DNA of 64,000 nucleotides from Pseudomonadota bacterium (lineage in GTDB: Bacteria; Pseudomonadota; Alphaproteobacteria; Rhodospirillales; Magnetospirillaceae): positions 22,771 through 86,770 of the forward strand of contig JAJXUO010000006.1 in the NCBI GenBank assembly GCA_021782815.1, given 5' to 3'. Shown here piece after piece: positions 42,628-52,400 of this stretch (its first letter is position 1; each line of letters opens with the position of its first letter). The position numbers were made by a program, and so were the translations under genes. The notes beneath the pieces are model-generated. The model searched no databases. It had not been told where the DNA came from and saw nothing but the letters and a program-made list of their open reading frames with translations.

Positions 42628-44514
42628 ATGGGGCAACTCAGCAGCACCACCGCCCAAGCCACCGCCGCCTTGCAGCCCACCTTTCTGAAACGGTTCGGCC
42701 GGCTGGCCGGGGGCTATTGGTCGTCGGAGGCCAAATGGACGGTGCGCGGCATGACCGCCGCCCTGGTGGTGCTGACCATCGCCCAGGTGGTCTCGCCCAT
42801 TCTAATGAATATCTGGAACCAGAAACTCTTCGATTCCCTGGAACAGCGGGCCATCGGCCGCATCCCCATGCTGATTCTGGCTCTGGGCGGCATCATTCTG
42901 GCCAATGCCCTGGTCACCAGCACCCATCTCAATATCAAGCGGCGCCTGCAAATGGGCTGGCGGCGCTGGCTGGTGCGCACCGTGCTGGATGAATGGATGC
43001 GCGAGGGGCGCCATTATCAGGTGGGCTTCATGCCCGGCGAGCACGACAACCCGGATGGCCGCATCGCCGAGGATATCCGCGTCACCACGGAAAACGCCAT
43101 CGGTCTGGCCCATTCCCTGTTCTATTGCGTGTTGCTGCTGATCAGCTTCACCAAGATCCTGTGGTCGCTGTCGGGCGAGGCCTCCATCGATTGGGGCGAT
43201 ATCAGCATTTCCATTCCCGGCCATCTGGTGTGGATCGCCCTCCTTTACGCCGCCGTGGGCAGCGCCATCGCCATGTTGCTGGGGCGGCCGCTGGTGCGCG
43301 CCGTCAATTTCCGCCAGACCTGCGAGGCCAATTTCCGCTTCGGGCTGGTCAGGGTGCGTGAACATTCCGAGGCCGTGGCCCTGCTGCATGGCGAACCGGA
43401 CGAACGCCGCCGCTTTACCGAGCTGTTCGCCGACGTGGCCACCGCCTGGCATCGCCAGACCCGCGCCCTGGTGGAAATTTTCCTATTTTCGTCCAGCTAT
43501 TCGGTGCTGTCCAACGTCTTCCCGGTGCTGATCGCCTCGCCCAGCTTTATTTCGGGCGCCATCACCCTGGGCGGGCTGATGCAGACGGCCCAGGCCTTCC
43601 AGCAGATGGAGGCCGCCCTATCCTGGCCGGTGGACAATCTGTCGACCCTGGCGGAATGGAAGGCCTCGGTGGAGCGCGTGCTCGGCCTGCACGAGGCCCT
43701 GCAGACCCTGGACGAGGAAATCGCCAGTGCCGGCGACAAACGCATCCAGGTGGCGCAGGGGGCGCGGGCGGCGCTGACCTTCCGCGATCTTACGGTCGGC
43801 AGCCCGCGCGACGAGGTGGCCATCCAAGGCTATTCCGCCGAATTCCATCCCGGCGAGCATGTGCTGATCTCGGGGGATTCCGGGGCCGCCCTCAAACTGT
43901 TCAAGGTGGTGGCCGGGCTGTGGCCCTGGGGGCGCGGCCTGGTGGAGCTGCCCAATGACGGCGCCATCTTCTTCATGCCGCAACGCCCCTATCTGCCCAT
44001 TGGCCGCTTGCGCAGCGCCGTCAGCTATCCGGCCGGACCCGACGCCTTTTCCGACGAGGTTCTGGGCGCGGCCCTGGAGCGGGTGGGGCTCGACGGCCTG
44101 ATCCCCCGCCTCAATTCCACCGAACCCTGGGACAAGATCCTCACCGCCGCCGAGCAGCAGCGCCTGGGCTTTGCCCGCCTGCTGCTGCACCGTCCCGGCT
44201 GGATTTTCATCCAGGAGGCCACCGACGCCCTCGATCCGGTGAGCGAGGCCGATTTCATGCAATTGCTGCATGAGGAGTTTCAGGAGGCCACGGTGCTGAC
44301 CGTGGGGCACCATTCCGCCCTGGACTCCTACTTCCACCGTAAGCTGGTGCTGGTCAAATCGGAGCAGGGGCCGGTGCTGATCACCGATCGCCGCAAGAGC
44401 GACCGCTCGGGGGGCGGCAAACGGGGGCAACCCCGATTCTACGACCGCATGCTGGGGCTTTTGAAAAAAGGCGTGCCCGGTGTGCCGCCGTCCTCGCCGC
44501 CACCGCCCCGCTGA
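42628..44514 (+). CDS. SbmA/YddA-like ABC membrane protein with degenerate ATPase site
   Basis: A 628-residue fusion of a six-helix SbmA/BacA-like membrane domain (about 30-330) and an ATP-binding domain (about 380-600). The membrane part has WRRWLVRTVLDEWM and QVGFMPGEHDNPDGRIAEDIRVTTENA, typical of the family. In the nucleotide domain, Walker A reads SGDSGAALKLFK in place of GxSGxGKST, Walker B is WIFIQEATDAL with Gln for Asp, and the signature is LTAAEQQR. The H-loop VGHHS is kept. The protein is otherwise full length with no frameshift, so it may bind but not hydrolyse ATP. Confidence 0.88.
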   Translation: MGQLSSTTAQATAALQPTFLKRFGRLAGGYWSSEAKWTVRGMTAALVVLTIAQVVSPILMNIWNQKLFDSLEQRAIGRIPMLILALGGIILANALVTSTHLNIKRRLQMGWRRWLVRTVLDEWMREGRHYQVGFMPGEHDNPDGRIAEDIRVTTENAIGLAHSLFYCVLLLISFTKILWSLSGEASIDWGDISISIPGHLVWIALLYAAVGSAIAMLLGRPLVRAVNFRQTCEANFRFGLVRVREHSEAVALLHGEPDERRRFTELFADVATAWHRQTRALVEIFLFSSSYSVLSNVFPVLIASPSFISGAITLGGLMQTAQAFQQMEAALSWPVDNLSTLAEWKASVERVLGLHEALQTLDEEIASAGDKRIQVAQGARAALTFRDLTVGSPRDEVAIQGYSAEFHPGEHVLISGDSGAALKLFKVVAGLWPWGRGLVELPNDGAIFFMPQRPYLPIGRLRSAVSYPAGPDAFSDEVLGAALERVGLDGLIPRLNSTEPWDKILTAAEQQRLGFARLLLHRPGWIFIQEATDALDPVSEADFMQLLHEEFQEATVLTVGHHSALDSYFHRKLVLVKSEQGPVLITDRRKSDRSGGGKRGQPRFYDRMLGLLKKGVPGVPPSSPPPPR

Positions 44515-44529
44515 CCCCGGAGGGGGGGA

Positions 44530-45891
44530 TCACTCCCCCCGGTGCTCGCCGGCGATGAGGCCGCGATACCAGTCGTAGGACTGTTTCGGCGTGCGTTTCA
44601 GGCTGTCGAAATCCACATGCACCAGCCCGAAGCGCTGGCCGTAGCCGCTGCCCCATTCGAAATTGTCCAGCAGCGACCATACCATGTAGCCGCGCACGTC
44701 GGCGCCCTTCGCCACCGCTTCGCGCAGCTTGGCGATGTAAAGCTTCAGATAGGCGATGCGATGCTGATCGAGGATGGTGCCGTCCGGGCCCAACTGATCG
44801 GAATTGCCGCCGCAGCCGTTCTCGGTGACGTAAACCGGCAGCTTGTAGCGTTCGGACACCAGCAGCAGTTCGTCGCGGAAGGCGTCGGGGAAGACCGGCC
44901 AGCCCAGCTGCGACTTGTCGGCGTCGGCCGGGGCGTCGCCCCAGCAGAAGCCCCAGATCCAGTCGGGGGCCTTGCGGGCGAAGATGGGGCCGTAGTGATT
45001 GAGGCCGAACCAGTCCTGGCGGCGGCAGATGCGCGCCATGTCGCCGCCCTTGACGTAGGGCTCGATCAGGTCGGCCAGGCGCGGCGGATAGTGGCCCAAA
45101 ATCTGCGGATCGGGGAAGGCGCGGTTCCAATGCTCGTCGAGAAAATCGGCGGCCTCCTGATTGGCGGGATCATTGTGTTCCGGCAGCACCTGCTGGCGAT
45201 TGTGCACGGCGCCGATCCGCGCCCCCGGCACCAGTTCGCGCAGCACCTCCACCCCGGCGCCATGGGCCAGATTGACGTGATGGATGGCGCGCAGATGGGC
45301 CTGGCGGTCGGTCACCCCGGGCGCCGCCCAATCGATGGCGTAGCCGAACAGGGTGAAGACGGAAAATTCGTTGAAGGTGCACCAGTGCTTCACGCGGTCG
45401 CCGAAACGCCGGGCGCACAAGGCGGCGTAATCGGCATACCAGCCGGCGCAGTCGCGGTTGGTCCAGCCCCCCAGATCATGCAGGCTTTGCGGCAGATCCC
45501 AGTGATAGAGGCAGAGCCAGGGATCGATGCCCGCCTCCAGCACGGCGTCGATCAGGCGATCGTAGAAATCCAGGCCCTTGTCGTTGACCCGGCCCCGCCC
45601 GCGCGGCAGCACCCGCGGCCAGGACACCGAGAAACGGTAGGTATTGAGGCCGAGCCCTTGCATCAGGGCCACATCCTCGGCATAGCGGTGATAATGGTCG
45701 CAGGCGACATCGCCCACGTCGCCGTTCACCACGCCGCCCTTGGTGCGGCAGCGGGTATCCCAGATGCTGCGGCCGCGCCCGTCCTCGGCCACCGCCCCTT
45801 CGATCTGATAGGCCGAGGTGGAGACCCCCCACAGGAAATCATCCCGCAGGCCAAGGGCCCGATTGGTTTCGGTGGGCGGGGCGATGGGCAT
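44530..45891 (-). CDS. GH1 beta-glucosidase
   Basis: Retaining glycoside hydrolase of 453 residues. It starts DDFLWGVSTSAYQIEGA; the acid/base Glu is in CTFNEFSVFT (near 174) and the nucleophile Glu in VYVTENGCGGN (near 356). DGTILDQHRIAYL and WSLLDNFEWGSGYGQRFGLV are present. There is no signal peptide, so it acts in the cytoplasm. The start is MPIAPPTETN at 45891 behind GGAGG; the open frame extends upstream only by chance. It has no transporter or sugar regulator beside it. Confidence 0.95.
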   Translation of the reverse strand: MPIAPPTETNRALGLRDDFLWGVSTSAYQIEGAVAEDGRGRSIWDTRCRTKGGVVNGDVGDVACDHYHRYAEDVALMQGLGLNTYRFSVSWPRVLPRGRGRVNDKGLDFYDRLIDAVLEAGIDPWLCLYHWDLPQSLHDLGGWTNRDCAGWYADYAALCARRFGDRVKHWCTFNEFSVFTLFGYAIDWAAPGVTDRQAHLRAIHHVNLAHGAGVEVLRELVPGARIGAVHNRQQVLPEHNDPANQEAADFLDEHWNRAFPDPQILGHYPPRLADLIEPYVKGGDMARICRRQDWFGLNHYGPIFARKAPDWIWGFCWGDAPADADKSQLGWPVFPDAFRDELLLVSERYKLPVYVTENGCGGNSDQLGPDGTILDQHRIAYLKLYIAKLREAVAKGADVRGYMVWSLLDNFEWGSGYGQRFGLVHVDFDSLKRTPKQSYDWYRGLIAGEHRGE

Positions 45892-45974
45892 GCTGTCCTC
45901 CGGCAATCTTCTACGCTCCGCGAACTGTACGCCGATGCCCCGGCGCGTCAATCCGGGGCGGTCGCCGGAAGAGA

Positions 45975-47657
45975 TCAGGCGAAGCCGCTTTCCCGCAACA
46001 GACGGTGGAACTCGCGCAGATTCCGCTCGGCCTGACCGGCATCGCCCAGGCTGGAGAGGAACTTTTCCTCGAACTGCGGCTGGCGCAGATGCTCGATGAC
46101 CCGGGCCCGGGCCATGTTCAGGCTTTTGCCGCGGATCAGCACCCCCGAACCGCAGAATTTCACCAGGCGGATGGCGCGCAGGGCCAGGGGGTCGTCGGCC
46201 TTGTCGATCTTCTCGATCACCCCCTCCTCCTGCAGATAGCGCACCAGGGCGTCGTCCAGGCATTCGGCCAGGGAGTCGCGCGGCGGATTGGGCACCACCC
46301 CGGAGGCGGCGAGGGCGCCGTTGGTGAGGGTCAGGGACTGCATGCGCTCGCGCGGCGGCATACGCTGCGGCACCCAGTAATTGATGTGATCGGCGGTGCG
46401 CACGATGTTTTCCAGAAGGCCCAGCAGATCGCCGGGCAGGCCCAGCGGGCTTTCGCCCAGGGCCAGCAGCAGATGGACGCGGCGGCAGCAATCGTTGAGG
46501 GAACTCAGCAATCCCTCGACGGCGCGCAAGGTGGAGCCGGGGCCCGTCGCCGCCACCATCTGTCCGTAGCGCTGCACCAGCGCCTCGGCCATGGCCGGGC
46601 CGCCGATCATGCCGCTATCGCCGATCAGCCGGTGGGCCAGACGGCTGAACATCTCGTATTCCTGTGCCGGTTCGTTGCGCGACAGCGGATTGGCGCCGCG
46701 CAGCTCGCGGGCCACCCGCCCCAGCAGCACCTGGCGGGTTTGCGGCAGATGCCCGGCGGCGAACAGGGCGTTCAAGGGCGCGAAGCCGGGCGGCGCGAAT
46801 TTGGCGGCCTCGGCCCGGCCGTCGACCAGATCGCAGATCTGCCCCAGGGCCATGCCCAGATTGGGCTGAAACCCCAGCAGGTCCTGCACCAACTGCGCCG
46901 GGATCAGGAGATCGGCCATAACGCCGTCCAGCAGCGCCCGGTCGGCCTCGGCCTCGGCCTCGCCGGACCAGGCCAGCAGCAGATCCAGCTTGCCCAGCCA
47001 GGCGCGCTGGTCGATCAGACGGCGCGCCATCAGGGCCAGCAGGCGATAGTCGCGCTCGCCGCCCTGGCCCGGCGCCAGACGGCGCAAGGCGGCGAAGCTC
47101 TTGTCCTCGGGCAGTTTCAGTGCGGCCAGGGCACGGGCGCGGGCCTGGCCCTGGTCCCAGGCCTTGTAAAGGGCGTCGCGCCGCGCCTTCTGCTCCAGGC
47201 CGAACTGCCGGGCCTGCAGGGTGGCGATGCTGTCCACCGCCGTCATCAGCAGCCGGTCCTTGTCGGCGAAGCGCTTCATCTCGGCGGCGCTGTGCAAAAG
47301 CTCGGTGGGGGTCAGCACCATGTCGTCGAGATATTTGCGCGCCAGCCGCCCGAAGGTCAGACGGGCCGACAGGCCGAGAAAATCGTCGGGATGGTCGCAC
47401 AGGGGCGCGTCCTGCACCGGGGCGATGGCGGTGTCGGGCTTGGCCTTGCCGTCGCCGGTTTTTTCCATCACCACGGTTTCGCTATGGGTGCCGTCCTGGC
47501 GGGAAAAGTCGCGGATCACCCGCACCGCCTCCAGGTTGCCCTTCTGCACCAGGCTTTCGGCGAAGCTCACCGCCTCGTCCTCGGCCTCGATGACCTCCTG
47601 GATGATCCAGTGCTTGTCCTGCAGGATCTGCACCTCGTAACTGGTGCGCCGGGTCAT
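45975..47657 (-). CDS. Hypothetical protein, 560 aa, coupled to a Sel1 protein
   Basis: Function not recognised. An N-terminal ~55-residue module (YEVQILQDKHWIIQEVIEAED...AVRVIRDF) looks like a small alpha/beta sheet. After an acidic linker, a mostly helical body (about 100-555) is rich in Leu, Ala and Arg, with no transmembrane segment or catalytic motif. It contains three well-spaced conserved-looking parts: LTPTELLHSAAEMKRFADKD, YEMFSRLAHRLIGDSGM and GSGVLIRGKSLNMARARVIE. The start ATG at 47657 overlaps the Sel1 stop (ATGA), so the two are translated together and may form a complex. Confidence 0.85.
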   Translation of the reverse strand: MTRRTSYEVQILQDKHWIIQEVIEAEDEAVSFAESLVQKGNLEAVRVIRDFSRQDGTHSETVVMEKTGDGKAKPDTAIAPVQDAPLCDHPDDFLGLSARLTFGRLARKYLDDMVLTPTELLHSAAEMKRFADKDRLLMTAVDSIATLQARQFGLEQKARRDALYKAWDQGQARARALAALKLPEDKSFAALRRLAPGQGGERDYRLLALMARRLIDQRAWLGKLDLLLAWSGEAEAEADRALLDGVMADLLIPAQLVQDLLGFQPNLGMALGQICDLVDGRAEAAKFAPPGFAPLNALFAAGHLPQTRQVLLGRVARELRGANPLSRNEPAQEYEMFSRLAHRLIGDSGMIGGPAMAEALVQRYGQMVAATGPGSTLRAVEGLLSSLNDCCRRVHLLLALGESPLGLPGDLLGLLENIVRTADHINYWVPQRMPPRERMQSLTLTNGALAASGVVPNPPRDSLAECLDDALVRYLQEEGVIEKIDKADDPLALRAIRLVKFCGSGVLIRGKSLNMARARVIEHLRQPQFEEKFLSSLGDAGQAERNLREFHRLLRESGFA

Positions 47658-48721
47658 GGCCGCCCCTCCCCCGTGCCGGAAGGGGCCCGGGCCAGCAGCC
47701 GGGCGGCGCGGGCATTGCCGCCGTCGGCGGCGCGGCGCAGCCAGTGCAGGGCCTGGGCGCCGTCTTGCGGCACGCCCGCCCCCCGCGCCAGCAGCAGGCC
47801 CAGATTGAGTTGCGCCTCGGCCAGCCCCTGCTCGGCGGCGCGGCGGTAGAAATAGGCCGCCTCCTGGGCGTCGGCCTCGACGCCGCGTCCCTCGCGCAGC
47901 AGATTGGCCAGATTGAATTGGGCCTCGGCCAGGCCCTGTCCGGCGGCGCGGGCGTAAAGATCGGCGGCGCGGGCGGCGTCCTGCGCCACGCCGCGGCCCT
48001 GTTCGCTCAATACCCCCAGCAGGAAGCAGGCCGCCGCCAGCCCCGCCGCCGCCGCCCGTTCGAACCATTGCGCCGCCTGGGCGGCGTCGGCGGCCACACC
48101 CCGTCCGGCCAGATAGAGATTGCCGAGGTTATACTGGGCCTCGGCCAGGCCGGCCTCGGCGGCGCGGCGGTAGCAGTCCAGGGCTTTGCCCATGTCGGCG
48201 GTCACGCCCAGCCCGCGCTCGTGGCAGACCCCTAAGGAAAACACCCCGCCGGGCAGACCGCCGGCGGCGGCCAGGCCGTACCACTGCGCCGCCTCGGCGT
48301 CGCGGCCCGCGTCGCGGCAGAGATTGCCCAGGGCCAATTGCGCTTCGCCGTCGCCGGCTTCGGCGGCGGCGCGCAAGATGCGGGGATCGGGCGCGGAGCC
48401 GCCGATCTCCAAGGCGTCGGCATCGGGCTCGGGCGCGGGCAGCGGCGGCAGGGCATCGACGGCGGGATCGCTCCCGCCGTCGGCGGACGGCAGCAGGCCT
48501 TGCGCCGCCAGATGCTCCAGGGTGCGCACGGCGTCGGCGTTGCCCTGCCGGGCCGACAGGGTCAGCCAATGCACCGCCTGCCCCAGATCGGCCGCGACCT
48601 GATAGCCCAGACGGTACATGTTGCCCAGATTGTATTGCGCCACCGCATCGCCCGCCAGGGCGGCCTGCCGGTTGCGGGCCACCAGGGCGCTTTCCCCCGT
48701 TTCCGCCATGCTCTTATCCAT
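47654..48721 (-). CDS. Sel1-repeat protein, 355 aa
   Basis: A cytoplasmic scaffold of about seven Sel1-like repeats. One repeat lies near the N-terminus (AQYNLGNMYRLGYQVAADLGQAVHW), then an Ala/Pro-rich acidic spacer (about 75-110), then six in series (about 110-340). Repeats follow the AQYNLGNLYLAGRGVAADAAQAAQWF pattern, allowing one Asp or Glu variation. No signal peptide is visible. The start MDKSMAETG at 48721 has a weak ribosome site; Met five is an alternative. It is coupled to the 560-aa unknown protein and divergent from a cyclic-nucleotide-binding gene. Confidence 0.88.
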   Translation of the reverse strand: MDKSMAETGESALVARNRQAALAGDAVAQYNLGNMYRLGYQVAADLGQAVHWLTLSARQGNADAVRTLEHLAAQGLLPSADGGSDPAVDALPPLPAPEPDADALEIGGSAPDPRILRAAAEAGDGEAQLALGNLCRDAGRDAEAAQWYGLAAAGGLPGGVFSLGVCHERGLGVTADMGKALDCYRRAAEAGLAEAQYNLGNLYLAGRGVAADAAQAAQWFERAAAAGLAAACFLLGVLSEQGRGVAQDAARAADLYARAAGQGLAEAQFNLANLLREGRGVEADAQEAAYFYRRAAEQGLAEAQLNLGLLLARGAGVPQDGAQALHWLRRAADGGNARAARLLARAPSGTGEGRP

Positions 48722-48775
48722 TTTTCCGCGTCACAAGCATGACGCAGGCGGCGGCGCTTGTCGAGTTGCAGGGTT

Positions 48776-48949
48776 ATACCAAGTCGCGGTGAGTTTGACT
48801 CATCGCGACGCCGGTTAGGAGCAAGGCGACGCGCGCCTGATGGCGCGGTGAAGCAAAGCGCGCCATCAGGCACGACGCCAAGGGTTTCGGAGAAACCCGC
48901 CCGGCGCATGAGGGTGCAGTGATCGGTTCCGATCACTGCAATTTGGTAT
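48776..48949 (-). repeat. Hairpin repeat (MITE-like), copy 5, 174 bp
   Basis: Same ends (ATACCAAGTCGCG to AATTTGGTAT) in the minus orientation, but 27 bases longer. The extra block around 48847-48880 repeats the GCGCCATCAGGC hairpin region and adds GGTGAAGCAAAGC. It sits in the shared promoter region of the divergent Sel1 and cyclic-nucleotide-binding genes. Confidence 0.9.
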
Positions 48950-49001
48950 TATCGGAGGAACCCGATGACCCTGTGTCGAGTTGCCAACAGGAAGGTGCGC
49001 C

Positions 49002-49442
49002 ATGTACCATGGAGCCCAAGCCCTGAAAAAGGAACGCGGAATGGCCGGAAAGGTCGTTTATGACAGGCTGGTGCTGTACCCCGGCGACGAAGTGTTCGCC
49101 GAGGGGGACCGCGGCAATTGGGCCTATCTGGTGCAGGCCGGGCAGATCGCCATCGTCAAGCAGGCGCCCACCGGCGGCGAGGTGGTGCTGGGCGTGCTGG
49201 GGCCGGGCCGCCTGTTCGGGGAAATGGCCCTGATCGACGATCAGCCGCGCATGGCCACCGCCCGCGCCCTGACCTCGTGCCAGCTGATCCTGATCGACCG
49301 CTACACCTTCAACAGCAAGATGCAGAAAAGCGATCCGCTGGTGCGCGAACTGTTGCAGAACCTCACCAACAATCTGCGCGCCATCACTTCGCGCACCCTG
49401 CCCGCCCTGGCGGGCGGGCAGGACGACGCGGTCAAATCGTAA
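49002..49442 (+). CDS. Stand-alone cyclic-nucleotide-binding domain protein
   Basis: A 146-residue protein consisting of one CRP-like cNMP-binding domain without a DNA-binding part. RLVLYPGDEVFAEGDRGNWAYLVQAGQIAIVKQA forms the beta roll, and LFGEMALIDDQPRMATARALTSCQLILID carries the phosphate-binding cassette with its Glu and Arg. A helix (about 110-135) follows. Two starts are possible: ATG 49002 behind GAAGG, or ATG 49041 behind AAGGA; the domain begins after the second. It converges on the NRPS-like gene, overlapping its 3' end by 11 bases. Confidence 0.88.
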   Translation: MYHGAQALKKERGMAGKVVYDRLVLYPGDEVFAEGDRGNWAYLVQAGQIAIVKQAPTGGEVVLGVLGPGRLFGEMALIDDQPRMATARALTSCQLILIDRYTFNSKMQKSDPLVRELLQNLTNNLRAITSRTLPALAGGQDDAVKS

Positions 49443-52400
49443 CGGCGGGCGCGCCCTGCCAGGAGCTGCTGGCGGGAATTTCCTCACCCTTCATGATGAT
49501 GGTCAGCGGCCCGATGCGGGCGTAATCGCCGCAATGGGTGTCGTAGAGCACGGTGGCCGCCGATCCCACGGTCACGCCGCGGCCCAGGGTGACGCGGCCC
49601 ACCTTCATCACCCGGTCCTCGTAAAGGTGGGTCTGCAGCGCCGACAGGCTGTTGATGGCGCAGAAGTCCCCCACCGAGACGCAATCGAATTCGGTGATGT
49701 CGGTGGTATCCATGAACACCCCCTGGCCGAACTTGCAGCCGAACAGCCGCAAGACCCAGGGCAGGAACGGCGTGCCGCGCAGATGATCCAGCAGCACCTT
49801 GCCGGCCATGCCCCAATACATCACCGCCACCGCCTCGGTGCGCAGCGCCCACCACGACCACATGGGCCGCACGGTGGGGCGGTAGCGCCCCATGGTCAGC
49901 CATTTGACGATGATGGCGGCCAGCACCAGGGCCAGGGAGATGGCGACGCTGGAGACGATGAACAGCGGCACCACGCGGGTGATGTTGCGGGCCAGGATCG
50001 AGGGCGCCAGGATATCCACGGCGATGGTGCCGAAGGTGATGAACAGCATGGTGGGCAGCGAGACGCTGAAGGCCTCGAACACCGCCCGGCCCAGGCGGCG
50101 CCACCGATTGGGGGTGAAGGTCCAGTTGGCGGCCACATCGTCGAAGCGCTGGCGCACCGGCAGCTTCATCGGCGGCGAGCCGAACCAGATATCGTCCTCG
50201 GCCATGGCCACTTCCGGCGACGGCGGCCGCGACTTGATGCCGATCAGCGAGCCCGAGGGGATATCGCTGCCCGGCGGCACCACGGCGTCGTTGCCGACGA
50301 ACACCCGGGAGCCGGTACGCACCGGCTCCAGGAACATCCAGCCGCGGTAGATCTCCTCGTCGCCCAGCACCACCTCGTCGGCGATGAAGCATTTCTCGCC
50401 GATCTCGGTCAGATCGTAGCGTCCGGCCAGATTGGTGGAAATCTCGGAATCCTTGCCGATCTTGGCCCCCATCAGGCGGTACCAGGCCCGCATATAGACG
50501 GTGGCGTAGAGCGACGACAGGGTTTCCAGCGTCAGTTCCGTGGCCAGGGCCACCGCCCATTTGCGCACATAGAACCAGCTGTGCACCGAGAAGACCCCGG
50601 CGGTGACGCGGGGCAGCACGGTCCAGCGCACCAGGGCGATCAGCAGCACGGTGATGGCGATGAGGATGATGGCGGCGGGCCAGGCCATGGCCGGCAGCAT
50701 CAGCAGGGAGTTGACGCCGACATTGGCGGCGATGCGGTCGCCCAGGGTGTCGATCAGATAGAAGGCGGGCAGCACCGGCAGCAGCGACACCGGCGGAAGC
50801 ACCAGCAGCAGCACCAGATAGAGCAGGCCCTGGGTCAGGCGCCGCAGCGGTCCGGCCTCGGCGGCGTCGGGCAGGGACAAGGGATCGATATCGCCCACCT
50901 TATGGCCGGGCGAGCCTTCCCAGCGTTCCCAGGCGCCCGCCTGGGTGCCGGCGGGCAGGCTGGTGAGATCGGCCAGCTGGGCGCCGTCCTCCACCACGCA
51001 GTCGGGGCCCACCACGCAGGAGCCCCCCACCACCACGTCGCGGCCGATGCGGATGCGGCCGATCACCAGCTCGTTGCCGATGACCTCGGCATTGGCCAGC
51101 TGCAGTTTGGCGCCGAGCGAGCTGCCGTCGCCGATCTCGATCAGATCGATGGCCCCGGCCTCGAAATCGCCCAGGATGACGTCGTGGCCGATTTTGGCGC
51201 CCAGGGCGCGCAGATAAAGGCGCACCAGCGGCGTGCCCTGCAGCCATTTGACATGCACCATGCTGATGAAGCGCTGCGCCAGCCACCAGCGGTAATAGGT
51301 GACGCCCCACAAGGGATAGCGGCCCGGCACCGCGCGCGGCATCGCCAGCCATTTCCCGGCGATGGCGAAGATGAAGGTGCCGATATTGATGACGCCGTAG
51401 GTGCCCAGCAGCGCCACCAGTTCGCGCAGGAAATTCTCGTCGTCGCCGGAAAACAGCTGATAGGCCACGAACACCCCCAGCCAGGGGGCGGTGGTCAGGG
51501 CCAGGATCAGCGGCAGCGCCGCCGCCTGGGCCAGACCGCAGAGGAAGCGGCGCAGCAGCGGCGGCGCCTGGAACGACAGATCGCGCTGTTCGCTGCCGCC
51601 GCGCAAGTCCAGGAGGGCGGCCATGGCGCGCAGGCTGCGCTGGCTATAGACGTCCTGCAGGGTGAGCCCGGCATAGGCGGGATGTTCGCGCACGGCGGAA
51701 ACGAAGCGGGCCGCCAGCAGGGAATGGCCGCCGAGGTCGGTGAAGAAATCGGCCTCGAAGGGCAGCGACTGGCCGGGGAACACCCGCCTGGCCGCCGCCA
51801 GCAGGGCCTCTTCCGCCGGGGTCTGCGCCTCTTCCTGCTCCTCGGCCTCGATGGCCGACAGCGGCCAGGCTTGCAGGCGCTTGCGGTCGGTCTTGCCCGA
51901 GGACAGCCGGGGCAGGGCCTCCAGCGTTTCGTAATGGGAGGGGATCATGTAGCAGGGCAGATGCGCCTTCAGCGCGGCGCGGAAGGCGGCGCGGTCGGGC
52001 GCGGCCTCGCCGGTGAGGAAGGCCACCAGGCGATCGGTGCCGGCCTCGGCGCGCAGCACCACCGCCGCCGCCGTTACCCCCGGCAGTTCGGCCAGGCGGG
52101 CCTCGATCTCGCCCAGTTCGACGCGGAAGCCGCGAATCTTCACCTGATCGTCGATGCGGCCATGGAAGACGATGTTGCCGTCGTGATCCAGGCTGACCGC
52201 GTCGCCCGAGCGGTAGAGCAGCGGGTCCTCGCGGTCGGAGGGGAAGGGATTGGCGATGAATTTCTGCGCCGTGAGCTCGGGACGGTTGAGATAGCCCGCC
52301 GCCACGCTGGGGCCGCCGATCAAAAGCTCGCCCTGCACTCCCACCGGCACCGGACGCAGGTTTTCGTCCACCACGTAGCAGGTGTAGTTGGGAATGGGCG

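Noticed and set aside
44516..44542. Terminator between the ABC gene and the glucosidase gene
   Set aside because: A G-run/C-run pair exists, but the glucosidase stop falls within it and the stem is interrupted; too weak to call.
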